A DNA stretch of 64,000 nt from Nocardia bhagyanarayanae (GTDB lineage: Bacteria; Actinomycetota; Actinomycetes; Mycobacteriales; Mycobacteriaceae). The notes beneath the pieces were generated by a model that worked only from the letters and a program-made list of their open reading frames with translations, was not told where the DNA came from and did no database searches. Where the stretch lies: the NCBI RefSeq assembly GCF_006716565.1, contig NZ_VFPG01000001.1:124001-188000 (forward strand). Direction: 5' to 3'. This document shows positions 28,101 through 35,402 of this stretch, piece after piece. The position numbers and the translations under genes are program-made. The first letter of the stretch is position 1. Each line of letters opens with the position of its first letter.

Positions 28101-28584
28101 TCGAGGATTTCGACGCCGGATCGTCGCCGACCAGAAGCAGCACCCCGCCGCGCGCGTTCGCGCCGTACATATTCGCGTGCCGCAGCGCGTCGGTCGCGCG
28201 ATCGAGGCCCGGACCCTTTCCGTACCAGACCCCGACGACGCCGTCGTGCGTCGCGTTGCCAGCGGGCAATTGCGCCTGGCTCCCCCACACCGAGGTCGCG
28301 GCGAGTTCCTCGTTCAGGCCGGGGACGAAGGAAATGTCGTGTTCGGCGAGCACGGTGGGCATTCCGTTGAGCATCTTGTCCACGCCGCCGAGCGGGCTGC
28401 CCTGGTAGCCGGAGACGAAGGTGCCGATCCGCAGGCCCGCCCGCAGATCGCGCACGTGTTGTTCCACCAGTTGACGCGCGATCGCCTGCACACCGGTCAG
28501 CACGACGGTGCCGGAGCCGACCCGGTAGCGGTCGGCGAGGTCGTATGGCGCGGTGATCAGATCGCGGTCGGCGAGCTCGGTCAT
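25111..28584 (-). CDS. Indolepyruvate:ferredoxin oxidoreductase family protein (fused alpha/gamma)
   Basis: A 1157-residue single-chain 2-oxoacid:ferredoxin oxidoreductase. It would decarboxylate an aryl or other 2-oxoacid to the acyl-CoA, with electrons to ferredoxin. Order: pyrimidine-binding and transketolase-like region (about 15-420, GYQGSPLGGVD), TPP domain (CSGCPHNRSTA, GDGTYFHSG), cysteine-rich cluster regions (CEGCGDCGVKSNC and CNTDYSCLDGDC), and the gamma-type domain (AGIGGTGIVTVNQVL). A DUF6537-like tail ends it. The length is normal for actinobacterial fused forms. ATG 28584 fits the family's N-terminus; ATGs at 28596 and 28650 are alternatives. The upstream palindrome may be its operator. 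Confidence 0.92.
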   Translation of the reverse strand: MTELADRDLITAPYDLADRYRVGSGTVVLTGVQAIARQLVEQHVRDLRAGLRIGTFVSGYQGSPLGGVDKMLNGMPTVLAEHDISFVPGLNEELAATSVWGSQAQLPAGNATHDGVVGVWYGKGPGLDRATDALRHANMYGANARGGVLLLVGDDPASKSSTVPAVSERSLAAMNIPVLFPRNAREIITMGLHGVALSRASGCLVALKIVADVADGAWTVDGSVGDIAITVPEIEWEGRPFTYLQRPMAAPTDSVIAEADLYGPRWELVKAYSTVNELDVIEVNPAHARIGIAATGTTFDAMRQALVDLGVDDADLSRAGVRLLRIGMPYPIAPERVRQFADGLERIVVVEDKTAFVETQIRDILYGRPDAPEIVGKADAEGRVLFSPNGELTSGRIAGPLRRVLAGYLEMKRPLPQPLSLSVLSAKRAPYFCSGCPHNRSTAVPEGSLAGGGIGCHTMVTMSGRADSAVTGLTQMGGEGAQWIGQAPFTDVGHLFQNIGDGTYFHSGQLAVQACVAAGVNITFKLLHNDVVAMTGAQDAEGSIGVPKLTHKLSVEGVRKIIVCADEPKRYRKRDLAPGTLLWHRDRLDEAQRMLREIPGVTVLVYDQHCAADARRKRKRGALPVRRTRVVINEAVCEGCGDCGVKSNCLSVQPVDTEFGRKTRIDQTSCNTDYSCLDGDCPSFVTVELPDPAKRKRRKEVRRPQPPRLPELALAAPTGTQNVFLAGIGGTGIVTVNQVLATAALRAGYDVASLDQIGLSQKAGPVVSHLRFASDALEPANRLAPGSADCVIAFDLLAATDDKNLAYGSPAATIAVASTSKTPTGDMVYDKSVAYPDESSLLARLARAAKVVGSFDALAAAEVLFGNTAAANFLLVGAAYQSGGLRLPASAIEEAIEINGVAVAANIAAFRWGRIAIARPAEFAAATARSKPEPARAAVPADLFDGFTATGETRRLVELRAAELIGFQSVAVARDYVRTVRHIWDTERRVTDRTEFSEQVARGLYKLTAYKDEYEVARRLTDPAFLAEVADQVPEGANLTYRLHPPVLRALGREKKIGMGPRSHLALRLLAKGKRLRGTAFDPFGYAHVRRVERELRAHYVRMVTALANSLDADGYDRAVQAAALPDVVRGYENIKLANIAQYAERLRELGIEPPRF

Positions 28585-28692
28585 CGGTCCACCCATCCGC
28601 TCGGCGCCCGGTCGGGGCGCTTCGCATCGTTGAGCACTTGGTGCCGACATCCTGTCTTGAAAGCGCGGAATGAACAATAGATGGAGTTTCAA

Positions 28693-28709
28693 TTGAGCAT
28701 TCTGCTCAA
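28693..28709. promoter_or_regulatory. Palindrome upstream of the indolepyruvate oxidoreductase
   Basis: TTGAGCA-TTC-TGCTCAA, perfect 7-bp arms with 3-nt centre, about 110 bp upstream of the oxidoreductase start. A further half site TTGAGCA occurs at 28630-28636. It looks like an operator; the regulator is unknown. Confidence 0.45.
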
Positions 28710-29215
28710 AACAGTCGAGCAAACCTGGGCAGAGGCTATGCACGATGCGAGATCGATGTGACCGTCACCACGTTCGCTGCTCGACGCCGGTGTGCCTGGG
28801 GCGGCCCGCGCGTCTTGCCGTTGCCGCCACTCTCGCCGCGTTCCTCCTTGCCGCCACCCCGCCTCGGCGCGGCCGGTGATCACCCGCCCCGCGACGTTCC
28901 GACTTCGAGCCCGAACGCGGCGGTCCGGAGATCGACAGCGCCGCGCCGCGAGACTGGGAGATTCAGCAGTCGCGCGCCGCCGCATTCCGCAACTCGCATC
29001 CTCTCGGAAGGGGCCGAGAACACGACTTCGCGCCCTGGCCGCGTTCACCTGAATTCGAAACGAAATGCCTTGTGACCACCGCGTTTACATTGGTAGCACT
29101 TCCGAATATATCGTTTCGTTACCCGAATACCGCCACTCCCCATTACCCTTCTCTCTGCTCGACGAAAGTTATTGCGTCGCCGTTCTTTCAGTGACTAGGG
29201 TTACTCGGGACACTC

Positions 29216-29249
29216 GGCCAGTGCCGGTTCCCAGAACCCGGCGCTGGCC
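29216..29249 (+). promoter_or_regulatory. Hairpin upstream of the NIT sensor kinase
   Basis: Near-perfect 14-bp inverted repeat (GGCCAGTGCCGGTT / AACCCGGCGCTGGCC, one bulge and one G-T pair) with a 5-nt loop, about 90 nt before the kinase start. It could be a terminator for upstream transcription or a leader structure. Confidence 0.4.
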
Positions 29250-29320
29250 GGTTCCGCACGGCGGCAGCGATGCCCAGAGGTAGGCAAGATCATCGGTGAT
29301 AAGCAGCAGAATCCACCGCG

Positions 29321-29326
29321 TATTAC
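29321..29326 (+). promoter_or_regulatory. Possible -10 box of the conservon-like operon
   Basis: TATTAC, 8 nt before ATG 29335. It deviates from TANNNT at the last base. Confidence 0.3.
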
Positions 29327-29334
29327 CGACCGGT

Positions 29335-31671
29335 ATGTGGTCCCGCCCCCTCGGCGTCCGAACCAGACTGCTGGCGATCGTCCTCATCCCCAGCGTCGCG
29401 CTGCTCGCGCTCGGCGTCGGCGCCACCGGGTATCTGGTGAAAGCCGGTCGCGACGCGGCGTCTTGGGCCGAGCTGGCCAGTTCCGTCACCACCCCGGCCA
29501 TCCTGATGATCGAGGCGTTCCAGGAGGAACGTCGCGCCTCGCTGCTGCACTTGGCGGGCGACGACGACGCGACCAACACCCTGCCCGCCGCCCGCAAGAA
29601 TTCCGACGAGGCGCTGGCCGCGCTGGAAGCCCTGGGTGAGACCGCCTCCGAACTGCGTCCCGACCTTGCGAGCGATATCGACAGCTACGACGTGCTCTAC
29701 CAGCAGCTGCCCACGCTGCGCGGCGGCATCGACGCGCACGCCGTGCCTTCGGCGCAGGTATTCCTCGCCTTCAACCAGATCATCGACACCATCGTGCTCG
29801 CCTCGCTGCTGGCGGCCGAGGTGGCGCCGGACGCCGATATCGCCGTCGAGCTCTACAAGGGGGTGCACGCGCTGCGCGCGGCCGAAGCGGTATCGCGGGC
29901 GAGCGCGATCGGCTCGGCCGCGCTCATCTCCGAGCAGCTCACCCCCGAACAGCTCACCGAGTTCGGCAACTACGTCGGCGACGGCCGTGGTGAGGTCTCC
30001 TACGCGACCATGGTGCTCAGCGGCAAGCGCCAAGCGCAGCTGCAAGAGATCACGGGCAGCCCCACCTGGCGGCAGCTGACCGCGATGGAGGACGCGATCA
30101 TCCATCGCGGCGTCCACACCGGCGATTCCGAGGGCGCCAGCGGTTCCACCGCCGATACTTCCGGCAGGCAGTCCACCTCCCGAACCACCCGCACGGCCGA
30201 CACCCCGCCGCCGCTGCCGCTCGGCATCGGCGAATGGCAGCAGTCCGCCACCGCCGTGCGCTCGCAGCTGCTGAAGCTGTGGGAGGACCAGAGCCGCGAC
30301 GCCCACCGCACCGCCGAGACCACCGGCGACGAGATCGCCCGTAACTCCTTCTACGGCGGTCTCGCCGTGCTGGCGGTGACGCTGCTGGCCTTCCTCGCCG
30401 CGCTGCTGCTGGCCAACCGCTTCATCGGCCGCATGCGCCGATTGCGCCGCGACACCTTGGAACTCGCGGACGAGCGCCTGCCGGAGACCATCCGCAGGCT
30501 CGGCGAGGGCGACCAGGTCGACCCGCAGGAGGTCGCGCGCCTGGACTACGGCGGCGACGAGATCGGTCAGGTGGCCGACGCGTTCAACCGCGCGCACGTC
30601 GCGGCGGTGTCGGCCGCGGTCGCCGAATCGAAGACCCGGGCGGGCGTCGCCGCGGTCTTCCTCAACATCGCGCACCGCAGCCAGGTGATGGTGCACCGTC
30701 AGCTGGCGCTGCTGGACAAGGCCGAACGCGAGGAGGAGAACCCCGCCCGCCTCGACCTGCTCTTCCAGCTCGACCACCTGGCCACCAGGGCAAGGCGCAA
30801 CGCCGAGAACCTCGTCATCCTCGGCGGCGAACAGCCAGGGCGCCGCTGGCGCAACCCGGTGCCACTGATCGAAGTGGTGCGCAGCGCGGTCGCGGAAAGC
30901 TTGGACTACACCAGGATTCAGATCGGCAAGCTGCCCGAGGTGCGGATTTCCGGCGCCTCGGTGGCCGACGTCATCCACCTCATCGCCGAGCTGACCGACA
31001 ACGCGACCGCCTTCTCCCCGCCGGAATCGCGGGTCGAGGTGACGGGCACGCTGGTTGGCAAGGGCGTCGCCATCGAGATCACCGATCAGGGGCTCGGCAT
31101 GCCGGAAACCGAGCTGGCCGAACGCAATTCCGTGCTGGCCTCGCCGCCGGACTTCAGCGTCGCCGCCCTCTCCAGCGACGCCCGCCTCGGCCTGTTCGTG
31201 GTCGGGAAATTGGCCGCGCGGCATGGCATCTCGGTCCGGCTGACCGAATCCGACTACGGCGGCGTGAAGGCCATCGTGCTGGTGCCGACCACGCTGATCG
31301 CCACCGGTCAGGAGGCCCCGCGCGAGCAAGCCGCCCGCGAAACGCACGCGCTGGCGAGCAACGGGACGTTCAACGGATTCGCCCCGGTCCCCGCTCTCGC
31401 CGCGCCGAGCCCCACGCCCAGTGCGGTCGTCGACACCGGTTCCGGCGATCGACCGGCGCTGCCCAAGCGCCGCCGCGAGACGTCCGCCGGGCCGGTCGCC
31501 GGGCCGAACGGCGCCACCGGCGCACGGCCGCGGACCGCAGAGGAAGCCCGCACCCTCATGTCGGCCATCGAGAACGGCACCCGGCAGGGTCGCCTGAACC
31601 GCGTCGACAACCCGACAGCAACGACCTCCGACCCGCAGGAAGGTGCCGGTGACGACCTCCAAGCCACGTAG
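29335..31671 (+). CDS. Nitrate/nitrite-sensor (NIT) domain histidine kinase, CvnA-like
   Basis: A 778-residue membrane kinase: transmembrane helix at about 11-34, extracytoplasmic NIT-type all-helical domain (about 55-260), a Ser/Thr-rich segment, second membrane helix (about 338-362) and HAMP-like linker. An ATPase domain with ELTDNATAFSPPE (near 553) follows. The phosphoacceptor region reads FLNIAHRSQVMVHRQL, as in Streptomyces conservon kinases. The last 120 residues are disordered and Pro/Ala-rich. Next come overlapping roadblock and DUF742 genes, the CvnA-B-C order. GTG 29296 is an alternative start. Conservons relay signals by a roadblock/GTPase switch rather than a response regulator. 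Confidence 0.88.
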   Translation: MWSRPLGVRTRLLAIVLIPSVALLALGVGATGYLVKAGRDAASWAELASSVTTPAILMIEAFQEERRASLLHLAGDDDATNTLPAARKNSDEALAALEALGETASELRPDLASDIDSYDVLYQQLPTLRGGIDAHAVPSAQVFLAFNQIIDTIVLASLLAAEVAPDADIAVELYKGVHALRAAEAVSRASAIGSAALISEQLTPEQLTEFGNYVGDGRGEVSYATMVLSGKRQAQLQEITGSPTWRQLTAMEDAIIHRGVHTGDSEGASGSTADTSGRQSTSRTTRTADTPPPLPLGIGEWQQSATAVRSQLLKLWEDQSRDAHRTAETTGDEIARNSFYGGLAVLAVTLLAFLAALLLANRFIGRMRRLRRDTLELADERLPETIRRLGEGDQVDPQEVARLDYGGDEIGQVADAFNRAHVAAVSAAVAESKTRAGVAAVFLNIAHRSQVMVHRQLALLDKAEREEENPARLDLLFQLDHLATRARRNAENLVILGGEQPGRRWRNPVPLIEVVRSAVAESLDYTRIQIGKLPEVRISGASVADVIHLIAELTDNATAFSPPESRVEVTGTLVGKGVAIEITDQGLGMPETELAERNSVLASPPDFSVAALSSDARLGLFVVGKLAARHGISVRLTESDYGGVKAIVLVPTTLIATGQEAPREQAARETHALASNGTFNGFAPVPALAAPSPTPSAVVDTGSGDRPALPKRRRETSAGPVAGPNGATGARPRTAEEARTLMSAIENGTRQGRLNRVDNPTATTSDPQEGAGDDLQAT

Positions 31672-32074
31672 TCTCGACTGGTTGCTCGACGATCTCGTCG
31701 AACGGCTGCTCGACGTTCGGTACGCCGTCGTGCTGTCTACCGACGGACTGCTCCTCGGCCACAGCACGGCGATGAATCGCTCGGACGCGGAACGCTTCTG
31801 CGCGATGGCCTCCACCCTGCACGGCGTGGCGCGCAGCGCGGGCAGCCATTTCGACGCGGGCGGGGTCTGTCAGACGGTGGTGGAGCTCGATCGCGCGGTG
31901 CTGTTCATCACGGCGGCGGGCGACAACGCGTGCCTCGCTGTCCTCACCGCCGAGAACGCCAACATGGGCATGGTCGCCTACGAGATGAACCAGACCGTGC
32001 AGCGCGTCGGCGCGCACCTATCCGTCGACCCGCGCCCGCAACAGCTCGACGGGGTCGGTTCGCGACGGCCATGA
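31649..32074 (+). CDS. Roadblock/LC7-domain protein, CvnB-like
   Basis: A 141-residue roadblock/LC7 protein, normally a partner of a small GTPase and of the conservon kinase. Core: LDWLLDDLVERLLDVRYAVV, STDGLLLGHS, and AVLTAENANMGMVAYEM. GTG 31649 is preferred to GTG 31643 because GCAGGAAGG ends about 5 nt before it. It overlaps the kinase gene by 23 nt and the DUF742 gene by 4 nt (ATGA), so the three are a tight operon. Confidence 0.88.
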   Translation: MTTSKPRSLDWLLDDLVERLLDVRYAVVLSTDGLLLGHSTAMNRSDAERFCAMASTLHGVARSAGSHFDAGGVCQTVVELDRAVLFITAAGDNACLAVLTAENANMGMVAYEMNQTVQRVGAHLSVDPRPQQLDGVGSRRP

Positions 32075-32445
32075 ACGACCGGCGGGAGTCCTGGTTCGAC
32101 GAGGAGGCGGGCCCCCTCGTCCGCCTCTACGCGGTCACGGGCGGGCGCTCCGGTGGCGGCCGCCCCGAGCTGAACATGCTCACGCTCGTGGTGCGCGCCG
32201 GATCGCGGACGCTGCGCCGCAACGAACCCGAGTACGCCGAGATCGTGCGGCTGGCCCGCGAACCGCAGTCCATCGCCGAGCTGGCCGCACAGCTGAACTT
32301 GCCGCTGACCTCGACCAAGATCCTGGTCGGCGACCTCATCGACGACGGCTTGCTCGACTTCCGCGATCCCGAACCGACGCCGGAGGCGGGGCCGCGGGAC
32401 ATGGATGTGTTGCGCGCGGTGCTCAAGGGGATCAAGGCGCTCTGA
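32071..32445 (+). CDS. DUF742 protein, CvnC-like
   Basis: A 124-residue DUF742 protein with a winged-helix-like middle: PLVRLYAVTGGRSG, then EYAEIVRLAREPQSIAELAA and ILVGDLIDDGLL. It ends in the family tail LRAVLKGIKAL. In conservons it lies between the roadblock protein and the GTPase. Here the GTPase gene (CvnD) is missing: the next gene is on the other strand 17 nt away. Overlap ATGA with the roadblock gene. Confidence 0.88.
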   Translation: MNDRRESWFDEEAGPLVRLYAVTGGRSGGGRPELNMLTLVVRAGSRTLRRNEPEYAEIVRLAREPQSIAELAAQLNLPLTSTKILVGDLIDDGLLDFRDPEPTPEAGPRDMDVLRAVLKGIKAL

Positions 32446-32462
32446 CCGTCGAGCGCGACTCC

Positions 32463-34418
32463 TCAACCCAGCCGAGCGACAAGGCGTTTGGCGTTCATGT
32501 AGGCGATCGCCTCGATCGAAACCATGGGATTCACCCCCGACGCAGTCGGGAAGCAGGACGCGTCCGCGACGACGATATTGGGCACCTCCCAGGTCGCGCC
32601 GTCCGGATCCACCGCCGACATGGCCCGCGAGCCGCCCATCCGCGCCGAGCCCATGATGTGCAGCGCCCCCATCCCGCAGCGGCCGGGACCGTACCCGGCG
32701 GCGAGGCAGGCCGCGACGAATTCCGTGTGCGATCCGCTGATGCCCGGCTCGTAGGCCGCTCCGGCCTGATGCCCGGAGAAGACGCGCTTCGCGCCCGCGG
32801 CTTCGAGAATGCTCGCCGCGCCCGCGATTCCGGTGTGCAGGTGGGCGCGGTCGCGCTCGGAGAGCTTGTAGCGCACGACCGGTTCGCCGGACCGGTCCAC
32901 CGTGACGCGCCCGTGGTCGCGGTCGCGGGTGATCACGCCGACGGCCGCCGTGCGGGCCAGATCGAGCATGGCCGCGCGGTGCTCGGCCGCGCCGCGCCAG
33001 TTCATGAAGCCGACGAGCAGACCGGGATGCAGCGGGCCGGTCTCGTAGATCACGCCGTAGCCGTGCTGGTCCAGATCGCTGTGCTTGCGCGAGATCCTGG
33101 TCTGCAGCCCGCCCTCCCACGGCCGGATCTCCTCGTCGAAGACGCCGAATACCGCCGAGGCCGGATGCAGGCGCAGGTAATCGCCGATGTTCTTGTTGCG
33201 CAACCCGGAGCGGCGCAGCAGCGCGGGCGTCTGGACGGCGCCCGCCGCGACCACCACGGCTCGGGCGCGGACCGTGAATTCCGCGCCCTCGGCGGTCACC
33301 GCTCGAACGCCTTCGGCCCGGCCGCCCTTCACTTCGACGCGCCGGACGTCGGCGCCGACCACGAGCCGGGCGCCACGTTCGGCCGCGTCGGCGAGCCAGG
33401 TCTTGGTGACCGTCTGCTTGGCGCCGAGCCGGCAGCCGTAGCCGCAGCGTCCGCACTCCACGCCCGCGTCGCACGCGTCGGTGACGTTGCGCGGCAGCGG
33501 GGCGACATCCCAGCCCAGCGCGGCGAGCCCACGCTCCAGCACGCCGTCGCGCGCGGAGCCGGGCGAGCGGTCGTAGGTGACGCCGAGCCGCCGCTCGACG
33601 GCGTCCAGCGCCGCGCCGTACTCGTCCTCGGCGAACTGGCCGGCGCCCAGGCTCGCCCATTCCGCGCGCACATCGTCGGGGGTGCGCAGCGAGGTGCTCC
33701 AGTTGACCACCGTGCCGCCGCCGAGGCAGGTGCCCGCCACCAGCGTGAGCTGACCCTCCGCGGTGGCCGACGGCCCCGGCGCGTACAGCCGCAGCAGCGC
33801 GTCCAGCTCGCCCGCTCCGAAATCGGCGTCGTCGTAGTATTCGCCGCGCTCCAGGACGATCACGTCGAGACCCGCCTCGGCGAGCACGGCGGCCGCCGCG
33901 CCGCCGCCCGCGCCGGAACCGACCACGACCACGTCGCAGTCGAGCGTCTCGTCCGCGCCGGCCCGCACCGGCCGCAAGGCGGGCTTCGGCGCGCCGGGCA
34001 ACGGACCCGGCGGAGCGGGGTAGCCCATCTCCTTCCACAGCGGATTGCTGCCGTCGGGTCCCGGCGTCGTGTAGTACGCGAGCAGCGCGGCCTGCTTGAG
34101 CGCCTGGAAGATCGCGCGCTTGGCCCCCAGCCGCGATTCGCCGAGCTCGAGCAGCAGCCGTTCGCGATCGGCCTGCGAGCGTGCGGAGAAGCGTCGCGGA
34201 CCCATGCCCGCGAGCAGACCGAAGACCGGGGAATCCCACAGGCCGAGCAGTGTCGCCAGCTGCTTGCGTTCGGCCTCGCGCGGATTGCGGTCGAGCAGCC
34301 GGAGCACCACGTCGGCGACGCCGAGTTCGGCGGCGGACGGCAGCGCGAGGCCGTCGCCGGGCGCGAAGGTGTCGCAGATCAGCTCCAGCGCCGCCCGCTG
34401 CCCTGCCGTGAGTTCCAT
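32463..34418 (-). CDS. GMC oxidoreductase, long-chain alcohol oxidase-like
   Basis: A 651-residue FAD enzyme. Residues about 1-130 form a helical domain like the gluconate-dehydrogenase subunit 3/fatty-alcohol-oxidase N-terminus. Then come the FAD motif DVVVVGSGAGGGAAAAVLA, GTCLGGGTVVNWSTS, a cysteine-rich CGRCGYGCRLGAKQT and the GMC_C end (IMGSARMGG, SGVNPMVSIEAIA). This arrangement is known from FAO-type long-chain alcohol oxidases. It probably oxidises a lipid alcohol; a sterol is also possible. ATG 34418 has GGGGAG 6 nt upstream. Convergent with the DUF742 gene. Confidence 0.9.
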   Translation of the reverse strand: MELTAGQRAALELICDTFAPGDGLALPSAAELGVADVVLRLLDRNPREAERKQLATLLGLWDSPVFGLLAGMGPRRFSARSQADRERLLLELGESRLGAKRAIFQALKQAALLAYYTTPGPDGSNPLWKEMGYPAPPGPLPGAPKPALRPVRAGADETLDCDVVVVGSGAGGGAAAAVLAEAGLDVIVLERGEYYDDADFGAGELDALLRLYAPGPSATAEGQLTLVAGTCLGGGTVVNWSTSLRTPDDVRAEWASLGAGQFAEDEYGAALDAVERRLGVTYDRSPGSARDGVLERGLAALGWDVAPLPRNVTDACDAGVECGRCGYGCRLGAKQTVTKTWLADAAERGARLVVGADVRRVEVKGGRAEGVRAVTAEGAEFTVRARAVVVAAGAVQTPALLRRSGLRNKNIGDYLRLHPASAVFGVFDEEIRPWEGGLQTRISRKHSDLDQHGYGVIYETGPLHPGLLVGFMNWRGAAEHRAAMLDLARTAAVGVITRDRDHGRVTVDRSGEPVVRYKLSERDRAHLHTGIAGAASILEAAGAKRVFSGHQAGAAYEPGISGSHTEFVAACLAAGYGPGRCGMGALHIMGSARMGGSRAMSAVDPDGATWEVPNIVVADASCFPTASGVNPMVSIEAIAYMNAKRLVARLG

Positions 34419-34607
34419 GGTGTTCTCCCCGAGACCGAAAAGTGTGGCAGCGCAATTGGAATTACGGCTCACATAAGTTGACGTGCTCGAACCCTACTCT
34501 GGAGAATTACCGGCGTAAAGACCGGTTTGCGACCCGTTCGCACTGACGCCTGCCAGCTCTGTCAGCGAATGCCGGACAACTTGATGAGCGCGGTCCGCGG
34601 CGCGGGT

Positions 34608-35387
34608 TCAGGCCGGTTCGGGTTGGCAGCGAGGGCAATAGTAGATGCCGCGTTCGCGCTGCGTGATGCGATCCGATGGCGGATTCGTCTCGCCGAGCGG
34701 TCGCACCTCGATGCGAGTGCCGCATCGCTGGCAAGGCTGGCGCTGGCGGCCGTAGACCAGTGCCCGCCACGGCGGACGGTGCGCCGCCTGGGTGAGGACA
34801 CGGTGCGCCTCGTTGACCAAGGCGAGCAGATCCGGCACTTCACCGACCGGCGTCGCCGGGTGCACTCTGCGCAGAAAACAGACCTCGCTGCGGTAGATGT
34901 TGCCGATGCCCGCCAGGTTGCGCTGGTCGAGCAGGGCGAGGCCGACCGGCTGCGCGGGATGTCGCGCCAAGCGCCGAACCGCCTCGGCCGCATCCCAATT
35001 CGGGCCGAGCAGATCCGGGCCGAGGTGATCGGTCGCGGTGTGCTCGTCGGCCCGGCGCAGCACCTCGACGGTGCCGAGCGAGAAGCCGACGGCCTCGGTG
35101 TCGTCGGTGCTCAGCACCACCCGCGCGGTCACTCGCGGCCGGGTCCAGCGCTCGCCGGCGCAATAGGTGCGCCACACCCCTTCCATCTTCAGATGGGTGT
35201 GGATGCTCGCGTTGGTGGTGCGGATGAACAGGTGCTTGCCGTAGCTGCCGACCTCTTCCACCAGCTCGCCGACGAGATCCACCGTCGCATATCTCGGCAC
35301 CCGGAAATCGCTGCGCACCAGCGTCTTTCCCACGAGCGCGAGCCGCAGGCGGTTCGCGGTCAGAAAGACCTTGTCACCCTCGGGCAT
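34608..35387 (-). CDS. nei: Nei-type DNA glycosylase/AP lyase (endonuclease VIII)
   Basis: A 259-residue Fpg/Nei enzyme that excises oxidised bases and cuts the abasic site. Pro2 and Glu3 (MPEGDK) and Lys51 (SYGKHLF) form the active centre. The helix-two-turn-helix has LLDQRNLAGIGNIYRSE, and the C-terminal zinc finger has CQRCG and CPRC. MPEGDK and HTHLKMEG mark Nei rather than Fpg. It lies 15 nt after lhr with GGAGGCGG before its ATG, so the two are one repair operon, as in M. tuberculosis (Rv3296-Rv3297). Confidence 0.95.
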   Translation of the reverse strand: MPEGDKVFLTANRLRLALVGKTLVRSDFRVPRYATVDLVGELVEEVGSYGKHLFIRTTNASIHTHLKMEGVWRTYCAGERWTRPRVTARVVLSTDDTEAVGFSLGTVEVLRRADEHTATDHLGPDLLGPNWDAAEAVRRLARHPAQPVGLALLDQRNLAGIGNIYRSEVCFLRRVHPATPVGEVPDLLALVNEAHRVLTQAAHRPPWRALVYGRQRQPCQRCGTRIEVRPLGETNPPSDRITQRERGIYYCPRCQPEPA

Positions 35388-35402
35388 GCACCGCCTCCGC
35401 TG

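Larger units (their letters stand above)
28585..29334. other. 750-nt intergenic region
   Basis: I find no convincing gene here; the frames are short and their translations Arg/Ser/Ala-rich. It holds the palindrome at 28693-28709 (towards the oxidoreductase), an AT-richer part at about 29065-29220, the hairpin at 29216-29249 and the kinase promoter at 29321-29326. Confidence 0.6.

Noticed and set aside
28689..29048. A 119-codon minus-strand frame in the 750-nt spacer
   Set aside because: Translation is Arg/Ser/Ala-rich, there is no convincing ribosome site, and the frame includes the palindrome.
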